NCBI GenBank assembly: GCA_015499995.1
Contig: JADNRV010000113.1
Location: 108,681-172,680, forward strand
Direction: 5' to 3'
From: Flammula alnicola
Lineage: Eukaryota; Basidiomycota; Agaricomycetes; Agaricales; Strophariaceae
DNA: 64,000 bases
The position numbers and the translations under genes are program-made. Below the pieces are notes generated by a model that saw nothing but the letters and a program-made list of their open reading frames with translations, had not been told where the DNA came from and ran no database searches. The stretch's first letter is position 1. The number at the start of each line of letters is the position of its first letter. Shown piece after piece: positions 1 to 12,037 of this stretch.

Positions 1-1747
1 CAACAAGATCTGAATGTCGCCCCTAACGGAATCCCACAGCGCCGTCACCTGCTGGTCAGACGCCGCCGCCGCTCCAGGGCCGTGAAATGCGACTTGAGAT
101 CCTGCCTAAGCTTCTTAGTCAGCGTCGCACTGGGTGCCTGGGCCCACAGGTGCTCGTATTTGACGCGCATCGTCTCGCACTCCCGCGATTCCTGATCGAG
201 GTCCCGAGAGACGCCTTCGAGGTCGCGCTGCACGTTGCTCTTGAGGTTATTTAGAGCCCGCATGAGCCATCAACGCCATCGCGGTCCTCGACGAGCGCAA
301 TGTCTTCCTTCCAGCGGCGGACCTCCATTGGCACCTCCTCGCCGCCAGCACTTCGCCCTCCACCATGGCCTTGTACCGCACCAGCCCTTCCTTGACGCCC
401 AGGCCGTCCAGGGCACTCCTCGCTTCACCTTCTGCCCCTTCGGCCTTCTCCACTTCCCACGCACGAGTTTGGCCTTTTCTCGGAATACACACTGGCGCTC
501 TCATGTACACTGAGGGGCACAAGCCGGATGAAGAAGTCCTGCCCGATCGTCTTCTGCACGTCCGGCGCGCCGTACACGTCGTGTATATGGATCGGCGTCG
601 CCACGACCGTCTTCTCAATGACAGGCAAACCCTCGAACGCCGGCAACACGGCATTGTAGATGAGGTCGTTCTCGCGCATCGCCTCGTTCTTCTTGTCGGT
701 GCAGATGACGAGGTGCGCTTTGGTGCGCTCTTGAATAGCGCTGCCGGCGTCTGCGGGCAGATTCGGAGACATGTTGGAGACGAACATAGAGGCAAAGCTG
801 CTTGCGGAACGGTTGGCTTCCTTTACTAGGGATTCGGCTTGGATGAATCGGACGAGGGCGTCTCCGTGCTTGCTGGCGGCATTATCTGCGAGACCACGGT
901 AATATTGTGCGAGTGAAGAGAAATATTTCGCTTTAATCTGGTAATAGAAGTCAGAGTCGTTGTCTATATCAAAGTAGGTAAATACCTGTATAATAGTAAC
1001 CCAGTTTCGATCAAATATGCCTTTACCCATGAAATCCTTCACTTCTTCAGTCAATGACGTATACATTGCGGCTGCCTGTGATGCGATCTTGGAAACCAGA
1101 GTGTTACTCTTCTTCTCGTCTGTGCATTTCTCAAAAAAGACCTCAGTCGCCTGAGCTAGGATAATGTTGATGAGGAATTTGACGACTTCACGGCTGAGGT
1201 CTGTCGATGGGGCGTGGAGGAAATTCTCGTTGATATACGTCAGCATTCCGGCGCAAGTTCTAAAGTAGTAGAACGCGCGTTTCAGGCCTTCGGGATCCGA
1301 CCGACTCTGGGACGCAGCTATAGCCGAGTGCGTAACGGCAATCTGGAAAAGCACGGATGCCTTCTCGTATGCAATGGAGGTCTGCGTGATCAGCTTGTTC
1401 GTGAACGCGTCGCGCCAGGGAAAGTTGACTCGGATTTCCGAGAACCGCAGTTCTAGAAGCTCTAATTGGCCAAAGTACTTGTATAGCAGATCGCGGGCTA
1501 TCCAAGCCCAAGGGTGTCAGTGATCACTTGGCTATACAAGATCTTGGTAAGATAATCTTACCTGTAATATCGCTCCCGGCGCCTCGGACGGCGTCCTGAC
1601 GACACCGCTGCAACAGCGCACATTCAGCAGCATAGTTTTCTGGCTCTCTCCGTACGACTGCGCGATTAGATTGCGTATGGGCGTCGTCCAATCCACTTCC
1701 TCCGTTGTCTTCTTTGGAATCGATATCATGGGTGATTGGTGTGCCAT
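1..1747 (-). CDS. BRO1: BRO1/Vps31-type BRO1-domain protein, 3' end outside window
   Basis: The predicted protein starts MAHQSPMISIPKKTTEEVDW at 1747 and continues with typical BRO1-domain sequence (ARDLLYKYFGQLELLELRF; EKASVLFQIAVTHSAIAASQS; AKYFSSLAQYYRGLADNAASKHGDALVRF). In the family this boomerang-shaped domain binds ESCRT-III Snf7, and the protein works at endosomes in multivesicular-body sorting. An intron lies at about 1512-1560 and another near 950-1010. The coiled V-domain (ALNNLKSNVQRDLEGVSRDL) runs off the window start, so the proline-rich C-terminus is not seen. The frame is broken at about six places (near 71, 267, 340, 456, 480 and 1643). At each, one missing base separates two stretches that both read as good BRO1 sequence. 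I read this as probable sequence error in a real gene, although a decaying gene is possible. A PalA/Rim20 paralogue is the alternative identity. Confidence 0.8.
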
Positions 1748-2019
1748 CGGTGCTCCAACGGCGGTTTCGGGGTTCAATAGCCTTCTAGCAAGAGTATAGT
1801 AGTGAGAAGGTCGTCCCTAGGGCCTACTGCGCAGTGGTAGAAGTACACAGCCCTGTGTTGTGGACCGCAGTACTGGGTCGTGCTTGACAGTGACAAGGAT
1901 CCGTTGTAAAGGTTCCACCATTTCGGGGTGCTTACCATCATCCCCAGAGCCAAACAATGTGCTCACGGTTGCTCCCGTCATGCTCTGGCGGCCAATCTCA
2001 GTCCTAAACGTCCAACGAA
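1748..2019. promoter_or_regulatory. Shared intergenic region between divergent BRO1 and MIC10
   Basis: About 270 bp separates the two divergent start codons, so it must contain both promoters. I see no clear TATA box or named operator in it. Confidence 0.4.
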
Positions 2020-2520
2020 ATGTCCGCCGCCCAAAAGCCTGTACCCAGCGAGGATATCCTTGGTCAAAAGGTGAGCTTATTACACGCTCTCATATCAAAA
2101 TTTGTCTAATTATCAGTGCAGTATGATCGGTGTTGTATGTCTCGTGTCATCTTCTATGTTCTGTTCAGTTGACGAGAAATTCTCATAGTGGCGGACCTCC
2201 TGGTGAAAGCGTGAGTTTACACCTTCTATTACATATATGCATATACTGATGTTTATTGCAGAGGAATTGGTTTTGGCGCGGGCGTCGTTGCATCCGTAAT
2301 CCTCTTCCGCCGTCCGTATCTCTCAAACCAAGTTTCAGAGAACCCAACCTCATCTCCATTTTTCATTGCAGGACGGACATGGCCTATCGCACTATCTACA
2401 GGTTTCGGTGCAGGAGCAGCATGGGCCGACTGCGACCGTTCCTTCAATCCCGCCAGGATTCCAGGTACACGCATCATCCCTCAGTCAGAAGCACCACCGA
2501 GTAAAGAGACTACAGCCTAG
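2020..2520 (+). CDS. MIC10: MICOS complex subunit MIC10
   Basis: Five exons (2020-2070, 2122-2134, 2189-2210, 2262-2311, 2372-2520) join into a 94-residue protein in a single frame. It begins MSAAQKPVPSEDILGQKYDR and has two short hydrophobic segments, each with the glycine repeat diagnostic of Mic10 (GIGFGAG near residue 30; GFGAGAAW near residue 57). Between them is a basic turn (FRRRTWP), matching the charged loop of the family. Mic10 sits in the mitochondrial inner membrane as a hairpin, oligomerises through the glycine motifs and bends the membrane at crista junctions. Exon 2 is only 13 nt, which automatic gene callers often miss. All introns are GT-AG. The start was chosen because the first exon carries the usual short polar lead. 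Only the exact end of exon 4 (donor gtccgt) is a weaker call. Confidence 0.9.
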
Positions 2521-3333
2521 AGGAGTCGGAGAAGGGTTCTGGCTGGGACGCTGAAGGCTTGCTTATTCATGGCACTATATATTCCGTGATAGATAAGTCG
2601 CACTTTTTGTTAAAACGCGCCTCGGCAACATAGATTTTCCATTTATCCTACACACAACGCTGCCGTTGTGTCCATGTCCATGTCCATCTCCTGCCCCCGT
2701 GAGATCATTCCGCGTGTTTGTTCGCGTCTTTTTTCTCCTCGTCCAGGAGCCTTATGCTGCTGTTTTCGGTGTCCAGAGCCCTTGGTAGTCTTCGTTGTTC
2801 CTCTCCGAGGTAGAGCCGTTTGTAGAGAACAACTGTTCGAATAAAACAAGATTTTCATCAGCGCGGCACGGTTTACGGAAGTAAAAGATATTGACATGAG
2901 GAAGCTACCAATATAGGTAGAGAAACAATTATCATGCGTATTCGACGAGCTTCGAGCGAGAGTTTCGGCGGCTTAGCCATTGTGGTAGGCAAACCCAAGT
3001 GAAAAGATCGTGATGGTCCTGGGTGAACAGTTCAGTGATCCAAAAGTCACAGGCTCAGAGTCGACTTGCCCGACTTACACCACACAACTTTCGCACTCAT
3101 AAAATCATCAAAACAATAAAAGGAATCGTACATCCCTAGAATAAATTTCCAGCCACGTATGTAATATACAGAAATGAATTTAGAACCATGCCCATATATA
3201 AAACACGAATTAAAAAACAAACGGCAGTAGACGACGACGGCAGTACACAACACAAAAAGCTAAGTAAATAACAGAAAGAAATACTACGGCAAGCACCAAG
3301 AAGCAAGAAGCAAGAAGCCCGCATCTCTCAAGC
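2521..3333. other. Intergenic, MIC10 to SPT5 (convergent)
   Basis: About 810 bp between two converging genes. Only short ORFs without recognisable features are present; the region presumably holds both 3' untranslated regions. Confidence 0.5.
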
Positions 3334-6300
3334 TCAAGAGACGACCCCAGTCTCCTCATGCAACGAAACCACCCGATTCATAAGCACGTTATCGATATCC
3401 GCCGGATTCGCTTTACTCGAAACGACGACCTTCTTATCGTCCTCCTCCGGTTTCTCTCGCACCACCAGCGCGCGCCCTTTTTGCTTCCCAGCCAACACCA
3501 GCACCTCTTCGCCGCTATACGTAGGACGCTGCGGCATGATATACCGAGCAACGATACTCCTCTCCTCGCCGCTATCGAATTGCACGCGCGCAGTCTGCTC
3601 GAACGCCCCCGGATTTTCCTGAGCGGCCACGAGTCGGCCGGTCTTGTCTTCATACTCTCCTTCGAGATATTGAGACGCTTTTGTTCCTTGGATGACAACC
3701 TTGACGCGGGTCAGGTAGTTGGCCAATGCATTGTCGAATAACCAATTTTCGTCCAGCTCTGGAAAAAGCGTAAACAACAGAGGTCAGTAACATGGAACGA
3801 GCCATGGGTAAAGAGAATCTTACCGTCTTCAACATCTGGAAGATGGTTATAGACATCATTCATAACTCCAGGAGTAGCGATATCCGTAGCGGCACTCCAA
3901 ACACCGGCGGGTGTACGACCATTGACAGCTGGCGTTAACGCAGAATAGGCAGGTGTTTGACCTATGTGTACTCCAGGAGTGGCAGCAGCGGCAGGTGTAG
4001 GAGCGCTCTGTTCAAAACAAAGTTCATATCAGTTATCAAAAGCAATAAGGCTGAACATTAAAAAAGAATACGAACCCAACTTGTCTGTAAATCCCACGAA
4101 TTCGTCGTCTGCCTCGGCGGACTAGCCCACGAATTCCCAGCTGGTCTCCCAGGACTGGCCCATTCTTCCGCCGGCGCACCCCAACCTGAAGTACTCGTAG
4201 CCGCCGCCCGCGCAGGCGTCTGCCACCCACCCGCATTCCGTCCAGGAGTAGCCCCACCCCACCCTGTACCCGGCACTGCACCCGCATTGGCCCCAGTAGC
4301 ATACGGATTCGGCGTCCTCGAGCCCACATTCCACGCCGGTGTGCGTCCGCCGTCCGCATATGGGTTGGGTGTCCGCGACGAAGCATTCCACGCGGGCGTC
4401 CGCGCGTCCGCGTAAGGATTGGGTGTACGAGACGCTGCGTTCCAAGCTGGTGTCCGCGAATCTCCTCCGTATGGGTTGGGCGTTTTGCCCGCGATGTTGT
4501 ACGGTGTCCGACCGCCACTGTTGACTTGACCACCGAATCCAGCCCCTCCTGTATGATATGGGTTGCTGTTTCCGCCTCCTGACCGTGGTCCACCGCCAGG
4601 CTTGTCTAGTGGTTCCAGTTTACCATCGGGCCTGACAATCAAAGACACTGAGCAATGAAGCAGAAATTCCAAAACATGAAAACCACTCACAATCGTCGGT
4701 ACAGCTTTTCCTTGTCTACCATGATGATCTTGTTACCCGTTCGAAGTTCCACACGTGCAATGGCTCCATTGGTGTCCTTGATGGTGCCGACGTATCCTTT
4801 GTGAGGACCTTTGATCACTGTAACAGTAGTTCCGATGTGGCGATCTCGAGGTCCACGACCCATATTTCCCGATCCGACCATACCTCCCGTGGGTGCGACC
4901 AACGCAGGATTCATTTTCGACAAGTCAGCGCCAATCTTGATCACGTTGCTCTTGGGTGCTAGAGACGCAAGAGAGCGAGCCCGTGTGACGAAGACGCCGC
5001 TGTTCTCGGCGATATCTCGGTTGTGCAGGAAGGCGAAGAAAGATTGGTGGGTATGTAGTACACGACCTTTGCGACCCTGTATTTTTGTTAAGCAAGGATA
5101 CGGGCGCAAATTTTAAGAAACTACTCACTTCGCCGTCGATCTCTTTCACATTGTCGTTCACGCGCAGCTCATGACCTTCAGAGTCCGTGGCGATGGCTTT
5201 GGCAGAATCTCGACGCATTGAAATTTGATGAGGCAGAACGAGGCGGACTTGACCATTTTGATCAAGGACCCGGAAAGAATCTCGTTCCGTCTTGAAGATT
5301 ACACCAACGGTTTGGGCACTGAACACTCGTCAGAAATAATGCGCAACCATAAAAATATACAACATACTCAAGTTGTACCAGATCATAAAGTTCGTAGTTT
5401 CCGACAATATTCGAACCTGAGCCAACTTCTGCGGCTTCTCGCAAGTCTTTAGAGAATACAGAGATCTATTGATAAGATCAGTAAGCATAGCGTCTGTCGT
5501 AGTTGGGAAGAACTCGCCTCCTGCATCGACATGTCTGATACAAACGTGACCACATTGTCGGAGACTGACACCACCAAACCCGTTTCGTCGGCGTTCTGAC
5601 CAGCCATGACTTTGACGTGATCACCAGGCTTGAAGCGTTTCCGCACGCTGCGAGCTGGCATCTCCATTTTCTGCCCATCAAGGTCCAAACCTTGGGCGGT
5701 GATCGTCACCACGTCGCCAGCGATCTCGTCTAAAACACCATGCACACCAGCCTGTTCGCCTTCGAAGACCTCGATGTGATCTCCGGGCTGAAGAACGGCA
5801 ATAGCAGCTTTTCTCGATGCCTCAGCGATGACAGAGAGATTGACCACGTTGTCGTCGCCGCCATCCTGTCTCCGCGTGAACTGAGTAATCTCGTCAAGCG
5901 TCGGATTCACGTCCTCCGTAATCAGTGCACTCGACTTGAAGTCCTTCTCTAAAAAGCCTTCCTTGTAGGTCTCGTTCTGGAAAACATAGGCCTGGTTTCG
6001 CTTGGTGACGTTTTTGCGTCCATAGACCTTGATAATTTCCTCGAAGTTGAATAGCCGTTGTGGCGGTCGAACGGAGCCCGCTCCGAGGGCAGCTTTCTTC
6101 CTTTTTTTACTAGAAGGGTCGAGGGAGCCGTCGTCGCGTGGGTTCATGTCAATGCGCGGTACGAGCCTCAGGCCAACATCTTCTCCAGTGTCCGTAAGGT
6201 CCACCACTTGAGCCAGGTCTCCTGCGTATTTTCCGCGGCGTATCCGAACCCAAGTACCTGGTGTCAAGGTTGTTTCTTGTCTTCTTATTTGTAGCAGACT

Positions 6301-7277
6301 CGCCATTTCTTCAATGGGCACGAGCTGAATGCCACGACTCGGGTAAACGCCGACGAGACCGATACACGCCTGTTGAACTTGTTTTGCACTGCGAGCTTCA
6401 ACGTAGATCATGCCGGGTAACGAGTCACGCTGGAATGCCGACATGATATTGAGTGGCCGAGCGCTGTATTCCACGTCGATAGCCTTTCGCATAAGACTGA
6501 AAACGATGTCGCGTTCGCGGCCAGGCTAAGACTGAATTGAGGAGAAGTTCGAAAAGTGCAAACAAAAGACATACCTTCACACGGACTTGCCAAAGACTAG
6601 CATCGTGCACCGATGGCATTAGAAGACGCTGAGGGATTTCATTCATGTCGCCTGTGTATGGTGCTGCTCGATCTTTGTGCCGACGAGCGACAGCTTTTGC
6701 AATCTCTTCAGGACTTCGGCTATCTTCCTCCTCGAAATGTCTCGAGCTATCCAGGAGAGCATGGTTCCTTCTGGTCATATCGTCGTCCACGTCATCAGCA
6801 TTGGTGATAAAAGCATCTGCATCATCAAGGTGAATTCGACACTGCAGATAATATTATGACAACGCAGGTGCATACCTGCTCCATATTCCTCTTCTTCCTC
6901 ATCTTCATCGTCCTCGTCACTGACTTCGGCTTCGATATCGAGGAAACGACTCAGGCCAGAGCGCTTATGACGATGCTAAAGGCAAAGTATTATTGGCTTG
7001 AGTACAGCAAATAAGGCAAAGACCCACGTACCTTCGCGCGTTTCTTCCCTTTTCTCCCCGGAGCTTCGTCTTCGTCTTCTTCGTCTTCTTCGTCATCATC
7101 CTCGTCCTCTTCCTCCTCTTCCTCCTCGTCATCTCTCCCAGCTCTTTCTGTCGACTTGCTTTTCTTTGGTATGTCCTCCGCCATTTCCTCGTCACCCTGC
7201 TCGTCCTCTTCGACTGCGGGTGCTAGACCTTCTTCCCCGTCGTTATGATACATATGCTGGTCCTCTTCGTCGGACAT
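3334..7277 (-). CDS. SPT5: Transcription elongation factor SPT5
   Basis: This is a complete multi-exon SPT5, the large subunit of the Spt4-Spt5 (DSIF) factor that rides on RNA polymerase II. The start at 7277 opens a very acidic N-terminus (MSDEEDQHMYHND, then long E/D runs). The NGN domain that contacts Spt4 and the polymerase clamp follows (SLWQVRVKPGRERDIVFSLM; GMIYVEARSAKQVQQACIGL). Several KOW modules come next (TPGTWVRIRRGKYAGDLAQV; QPGDHIEVFEGEQAGVHGVL; GTTVTVIKGPHKGYVGTIKD). The C-terminal repeat region at about 4150-4560 alternates TPNPY and TPAWN units, the phospho-CTR type targeted by CDK kinases, and a last KOW-like domain ends the protein (EEVLVLAGKQKGRALVV). About eight introns of 45-80 nt interrupt it. 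I saw no frame break, in contrast to its neighbour BRO1. Confidence 0.95.
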
Positions 7278-7513
7278 GATGGTGGTTGTGGTTCAAGAGT
7301 AGCGGTTTGACGGGCATCGCAGACTCGGACGTTTTGAGATTCTATTTGGTTTGGACAAACAACGTGACGGGCAACCCCGGGCCGTCCGACCATAGTGTCC
7401 TCTTTCTGTGACCACGACCTTCTGAGTTCTGACGCCTTGGCCTTCAAGTCCTTGCTGGTGAGTAGCGAAGAATATGCAGTGTGGTACAGTTAACAGAAAG
7501 GTTAAGACCTTTT
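7278..7513. promoter_or_regulatory. Divergent promoter region, SPT5 and F-box/LRR gene
   Basis: About 235 bp between two divergent start codons. Nothing motif-like stands out. Confidence 0.35.
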
Positions 7514-9241
7514 ATGTTATTCCTGGACCTGCCGATCGAAATCCTCCCAGAAATCCTGGAATATGTCGTCAAACCTCAGCATTTAGCGAAGCTTTGCTTG
7601 GTTAACAAGACGTTTCGACCCTTTGCAACATCGCGGCTCTATGAGAAGATATATATTTACTCGTGGCATAGAGAAGGAAAATCCAAAGTAAACTACATTC
7701 CGTCGTTTCGATCTGCAAGAAATTCCTTGACTGATCGCCAAGTATTCAGGTCGTCAAACTCTTCAACACTCTTTCACGATATGTCTACTTAGCGAATCAT
7801 TTGCGCAGACTCGGTTAGTCTCTGAATCGTCTCTATATCAATACTTCTGAGTCCTCGAAACACCCAGAAATCCGAGACTTCCCGAAGGCCGTCACCACAG
7901 TAGACAATGATATCCTCAATCACGTCCTGCGTGGACTCAGGAATTGCACCAACTTAAAGTCATGCACCTGGACGCGAGATGGATCGCTCAACTCAGACAT
8001 TTTCAAGGCTTTACAACAGTGTCCACATTTACGAGAACTGGAGTTCAATGGGCACAATGACGGCCACTATGATCCCCGGCTGCTCCTGGGCTTCACAAAT
8101 CTCCAGCGCATATTAATTATTATGCCCAGTCCAGCTGTGGTATCCCAGCTCAATCCGTGGTTGACCGTAACGGGGACTTCTCTGCGAAGTTTTACCCTAA
8201 TATGTAAAGTATGTCCCGTGAATTCCCATTCGACCCAATCTGATTTCCCGACAGGGGTCAACCCTCATCACGGATGCTCTCCTAGATTCCCTAGCGCCGT
8301 ACCTGGTAAACCTTGAACACCTTCATCTAACGGGATGTCCAAAGGTGACTCACCATGGAGTGTGGGCCGTTGCATCCTCCAGCCTTAATGGACTTCGCTC
8401 TTTGGGCCTAGAAGGTGTTTCTCCCAAATTCGTAATATCTATCCCTAACTTCATATGATTACATCGGCTAACTGACGTCATTCTGTAGGACATGGCAACC
8501 CTTGCCAGCCGGTGTACATCCTCGGGTGCTTTGAACGGCCTTCGCTCTATCACGCTTACTGTGCATCAACAGCTACCCATCAAGGAATGGACCAAGAATG
8601 TTATCGACCTGCTCAGCTCTTCCCCGCTTGAACGATTCCAAATCTACTCTACAGGCGCATCCTTCGAGTCTCCTGTAACAGAGGATCTTTGGAGCAAGCT
8701 GGTTTTGACCCACGGAAAACGCCTTATACGAATATCCGTACACCGGATGTTAATCAGTTTGGAAGCAATCTCGAACATATGCTCACAATGCACCAATCTC
8801 GAAGAACTGTTCGTCGTAATGGAGTCCAGTTCATTTGTAAGCAACGACTGATACTTTCTCTTTCACTGCTCTAATGGCTAATAACATTTCAGGATAAACT
8901 GGCCGATTGTCTATCCCTCGCCAAGAAGCTGCGGACAGTACACATCAATTCTCCGATAGAAGCCTCTATGGATGTCTTCCCTTTTGTCCTCAGAGTAGAT
9001 CAGGCATTGTCGATCATTCAACGGTGCAATTCAACCCTCACTCAGTTCGGGTGCAACGCGAAAGTATGGCAGGTTGGTGCATCCTCTGTACAAATCCCTC
9101 TTCTGCTGATCTTCTATCCTGCATACATAGGTGGATCGACGCATTGTCAGAGATGAAGATGGTACATTGCGCGCCGAACGAATCTTGGCTCCGTATGGAA
9201 GTCCTGAAATACCTGAGCAGTTTACTGTTGTGCGAATTTAA
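7514..9241 (+). CDS. F-box / leucine-rich-repeat protein
   Basis: The start chosen is at 7514 (MLFLDLPIEILPEILEYVV), which puts an F-box at the very N-terminus (LDLPIEILPEILEY...LAKLCLVNKTF). An in-frame ATG at 7481 is possible. The first intron (7690-7754) joins the F-box exon to VVKLFNTLSRYVYLANHLRR. Later exons carry LRR-like sequence (LRNCTNLKSCTWTRDGSL; LQQCPHLRELEFNGHNDG; DMATLASRCTSSGALNGLRS; LEAISNICSQCTNLEELFVV). The last exon ends RAERILAPYGSPEIPEQF and stops at 9239-9241. In the family the F-box binds Skp1 in an SCF ubiquitin ligase and the LRRs choose the substrate; this protein's target is unknown. It is unrelated in sequence to the MSYDP-type F-box-like family found elsewhere in the window. 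About six introns; individual splice sites are only partly certain. Confidence 0.75.
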
Positions 9242-9387
9242 GCCGTGTCAAGGAACTCGACCTCCACTTATTTCTTATCATTTCGATTTTGCTGGAACCG
9301 AGGTACTATGACTGACTATCTAATTTAATACCAGCCAGGTTGTATCACGTAGAAGATTAGCGAACCGAAATGCAGCTAGCGACCGTA

Positions 9388-11063
9388 TTAATACTCGGCT
9401 GATTCGTCCCACTCAACAACAACGCCGAGGCCTTCTATCTTCCCAACCAGTTGTTGAACACCTTTGCATTGCACGAACTTAACAGTACCGATTGGTACTC
9501 CCATCTCTGATCGCCGACGCAAGAACCTGAGGATATCCCCCCGAAAGGCATGAAAGGATTGTTACTGAAAGAGGCGTAAACAAATGAAATTTCGGTCAGA
9601 TGAGGGAAGAGTATGACTTGTTCTCCTGTTTCTGAGTCGGTAATACGAGTACCAAGGACTGGAAGAAGACGGCCGAATGTGTCGGTTTGTGTCATGCGCA
9701 AAGTCTCGACTTTCGGGAAGAAAAGTAAAGCATCAATGAGGTGTCCCACGATAATTGGAGACTGGATATCGGAAAGGTTAAGGAAGAAATCATTTGCTTC
9801 CGAACCGGCGATTTGTAGGAGGGAAATGAAGGGAAGAAGTATGTCCGTGAAATCCACGGCGCTTTCAGCGGACCAAATGACAGAGAAGATACCGTTTCCC
9901 GATGGGTGATGATGGGTGTTTGTTAACGAGAGTTCCATGGGGTACATTGATAATAATGAAATGCCTTTTCTCCTGGACACCGGGTCGATGGATCTAGATC
10001 TCAATATTCGGTCAAAAGTCGATATCATAGAGTGGAGGTGATCATTGACGGCGGTATTGAGACATCTGATATCTATGTTACAGTCCCAAGGAAAATTGAG
10101 GTGGGCGAGGATCACGCTGCAGGATGTAAGGTTGCCTTGGAGCTTGATGGATTCGAGTTGTGGCAGCCTAATGTATTTTTCAGGCAGGGGGGCCAACGTC
10201 TCGCTTGTAGTTTCCCAGACACAGTACACCAACTCGAGGTTTTTCAGTTTCGGCATGCCTTCAAGGGCGCGCAGCCACGCTACAGCTGTAAGGCCCCGAG
10301 GTGCGCCAGACTTCATGCGGGCAAATGTACCCGCTACTAAGAGTGAGGTGAGATGTTGGAAGGAAAGGGATTTAGGTTGGCATATGAATCCTTTTAGATG
10401 GAGTATTCGAAGCTGAGGAGCATGTCCGTCGAAAAGAGTCGTAGGCAACTCTACGTCCAGATGCCCCGGAAACCCACGAATGAGGGAAAAGGACTGAAGG
10501 TTTGATAACCGTCGCGTTAGGACTGGTACCAAATGCTCCCATTGTGGTCTGGTGGGTTTAATGACTAATATACGGGATCTGTTGATGAGTGGCAAAGCCA
10601 GGTCGAAGATGCCGTCTGTGATATCGATTCCGTGTGAGCTGAAGTCCAGCACGGCAAGAAGGGACCAAGTCTGAGCTTCATGGAGCGACGGCATCTTCCA
10701 ATACTTCCAACGAGTTATCGATGGAAGGATGATCGCAAGCGAGGCAGACCCTGTACGTGAAATCACTTTCTCTATCCACGGCAAAGGATCTCCAAAATCC
10801 AAAGATGATGCCCAGATCATTGGGAATCTGAGCGCGAACTGCCTCCATTTATGGAATACTTGCGATGTTCTTCGTGTCGTCCGGCTAGGACAGTGTATGC
10901 ACTCGAAATCGAGAGAGGCGTTGAGCATGAATATTCTTGACAAAATGTCATCGTCAAGCGTGGAAATAGGGGCTCTGGAATTGAATATACGACGATCCTC
11001 TAGGGTCGGTAGATTTGGAGGAGGGGTAAGCTCCGCGTCGTAAAAGAGGGAATCGTCGGACAT
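9388..11063 (-). CDS. F-box-like protein, MSYDP family, paralogue E (frame break near 3' end)
   Basis: One long exon starts at 11063 with MSDDSLFYDAELTPPPNLPT and shares the family core with paralogues A-D: an F-box-like stretch (STLDDDILSRIFMLNASLDF), the motif SQVFHKWRQ, then WASSLDFGDPLPWIE, followed by LRR-like sequence. It is the most diverged full-length copy and the only one on the minus strand. The uninterrupted reading frame ends at 9435 with an atypical tail. Across a run of six C (9537-9542), the next frame restores the family C-terminus (RRRSEMGVPIGTVKF...KIEGLGVVVEW) and stops at 9388-9390. I therefore extend the gene to 9388 and regard the break as a missing base, either in the assembly or as a real recent mutation. 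Its function is inferred as SCF substrate adaptor from the F-box alone. Confidence 0.75.
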
Positions 11064-12037
11064 TAGTCGACAGCTCGTTGTTTAAAGGAAGAAGATGACG
11101 GTAAACAGCGAAGAAGAGGCGCTGGATGAGCCGGAGCTAGCCGGAGACATGGTAGTAAGTATGCCAGAACAAAGTCACCCTAAAACCGTAACAAAAGGAG
11201 CTCAAAACAGGTAAAATTTGAATAATATTGTAGAGCTACCGCGAGCGCATCGTTCTTGAAAAGTTGAAGAGATGAAACGAATAAAGGAAGGAGATAATGA
11301 AGAAAGACTCAAAGAGTACAAAAGGGGGGTTCTTTGTGGGATCCAATTTGGCTTTGTTTGTACCACTGGCAGGTGGCAAATGAATTCTTTTCAAGTTTGC
11401 AAGTTGCTCGACAAACTCCGCAAGCGACTGGAGGCTGGCGGTCTCTGGCCTCGCCAATACCCTAGGAAACATATTGAAATAGCCAGGAATCTTTCTTTCT
11501 TTACTCCACCACCAAATTCCCCAGTGCGGTCACGCGCCGGTCGCGTTCTGGCGATCCAGTAATCGCATTTCTGTAACCCCGCGCAGCGGCATTGCCTCAC
11601 CAAACTGCCGAACGATAAGCCAACTTTCAACTTCCTCAATCCCGTTGTCTGGATGCTTCCGAGATGTGGTTAGACCGGGACTGGGGAAGCAGGCCACCCT
11701 AGGTCGTATGCCAACTTGATTTTTTCTATTGGACGACGGCGAGCATGATTCTTCATGGTCTTCAAGTCGGGGTGCAATCGCACGAACAAGCAAGGGCCTC
11801 ATGTAAGCCGTAGGCGGCCTTGATGAAGAACCGGACTGAGTGGCAGAAAGCAAGTCTTCCCGGAATTTCTGTTTCCGAAATCAATGACAATCATGGGCGC
11901 TTAAAGTGTCCGAAATTCGATTCCCTACCCAGACAAGATGTGAACCTCCAGGGCCTTAATCCATAGAGTTATTGCAGCCAGAGTACTGTTCAGATACATG
12001 TGTATATAGTACTTAAGGACAAATTATAAACTGAACT
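11064..12037. other. Intergenic with a dispersed repeat
   Basis: Apart from the repeat at 11343-11523, this stretch holds only short ORFs. One minus-strand ORF at 11530-11853 has no recognisable features and I do not call it a gene. Confidence 0.4.
11343..11523 (-). repeat. Dispersed repeat, inverted partner of 58203-58425
   Basis: Read on the minus strand, this segment closely matches 58203-58425 on the plus strand (shared words GGGGAATTTGGTGGTGGAG, CAGTCGCTTGCGGAGTTTGT, AAAAGAATTCATTTGCCA). The copy here lacks about 40 bp present in the other. Both can be read as LRR-like peptide (LQSLAEFVEQ, ANLKRIHLP), so the source is probably a fragment of an F-box/LRR gene. Confidence 0.7.

Noticed and set aside
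2643..2897. An 84-codon minus ORF between MIC10 and SPT5
   Set aside because: No family features and it lies in the likely 3' untranslated region of MIC10 in antisense.
6998..7279. A 93-codon plus-strand ORF rich in Pro, Arg and Leu
   Set aside because: It is the antisense reading of the acidic N-terminal repeat of SPT5, where GAG/GAT codons read as CTC/ATC on the other strand.
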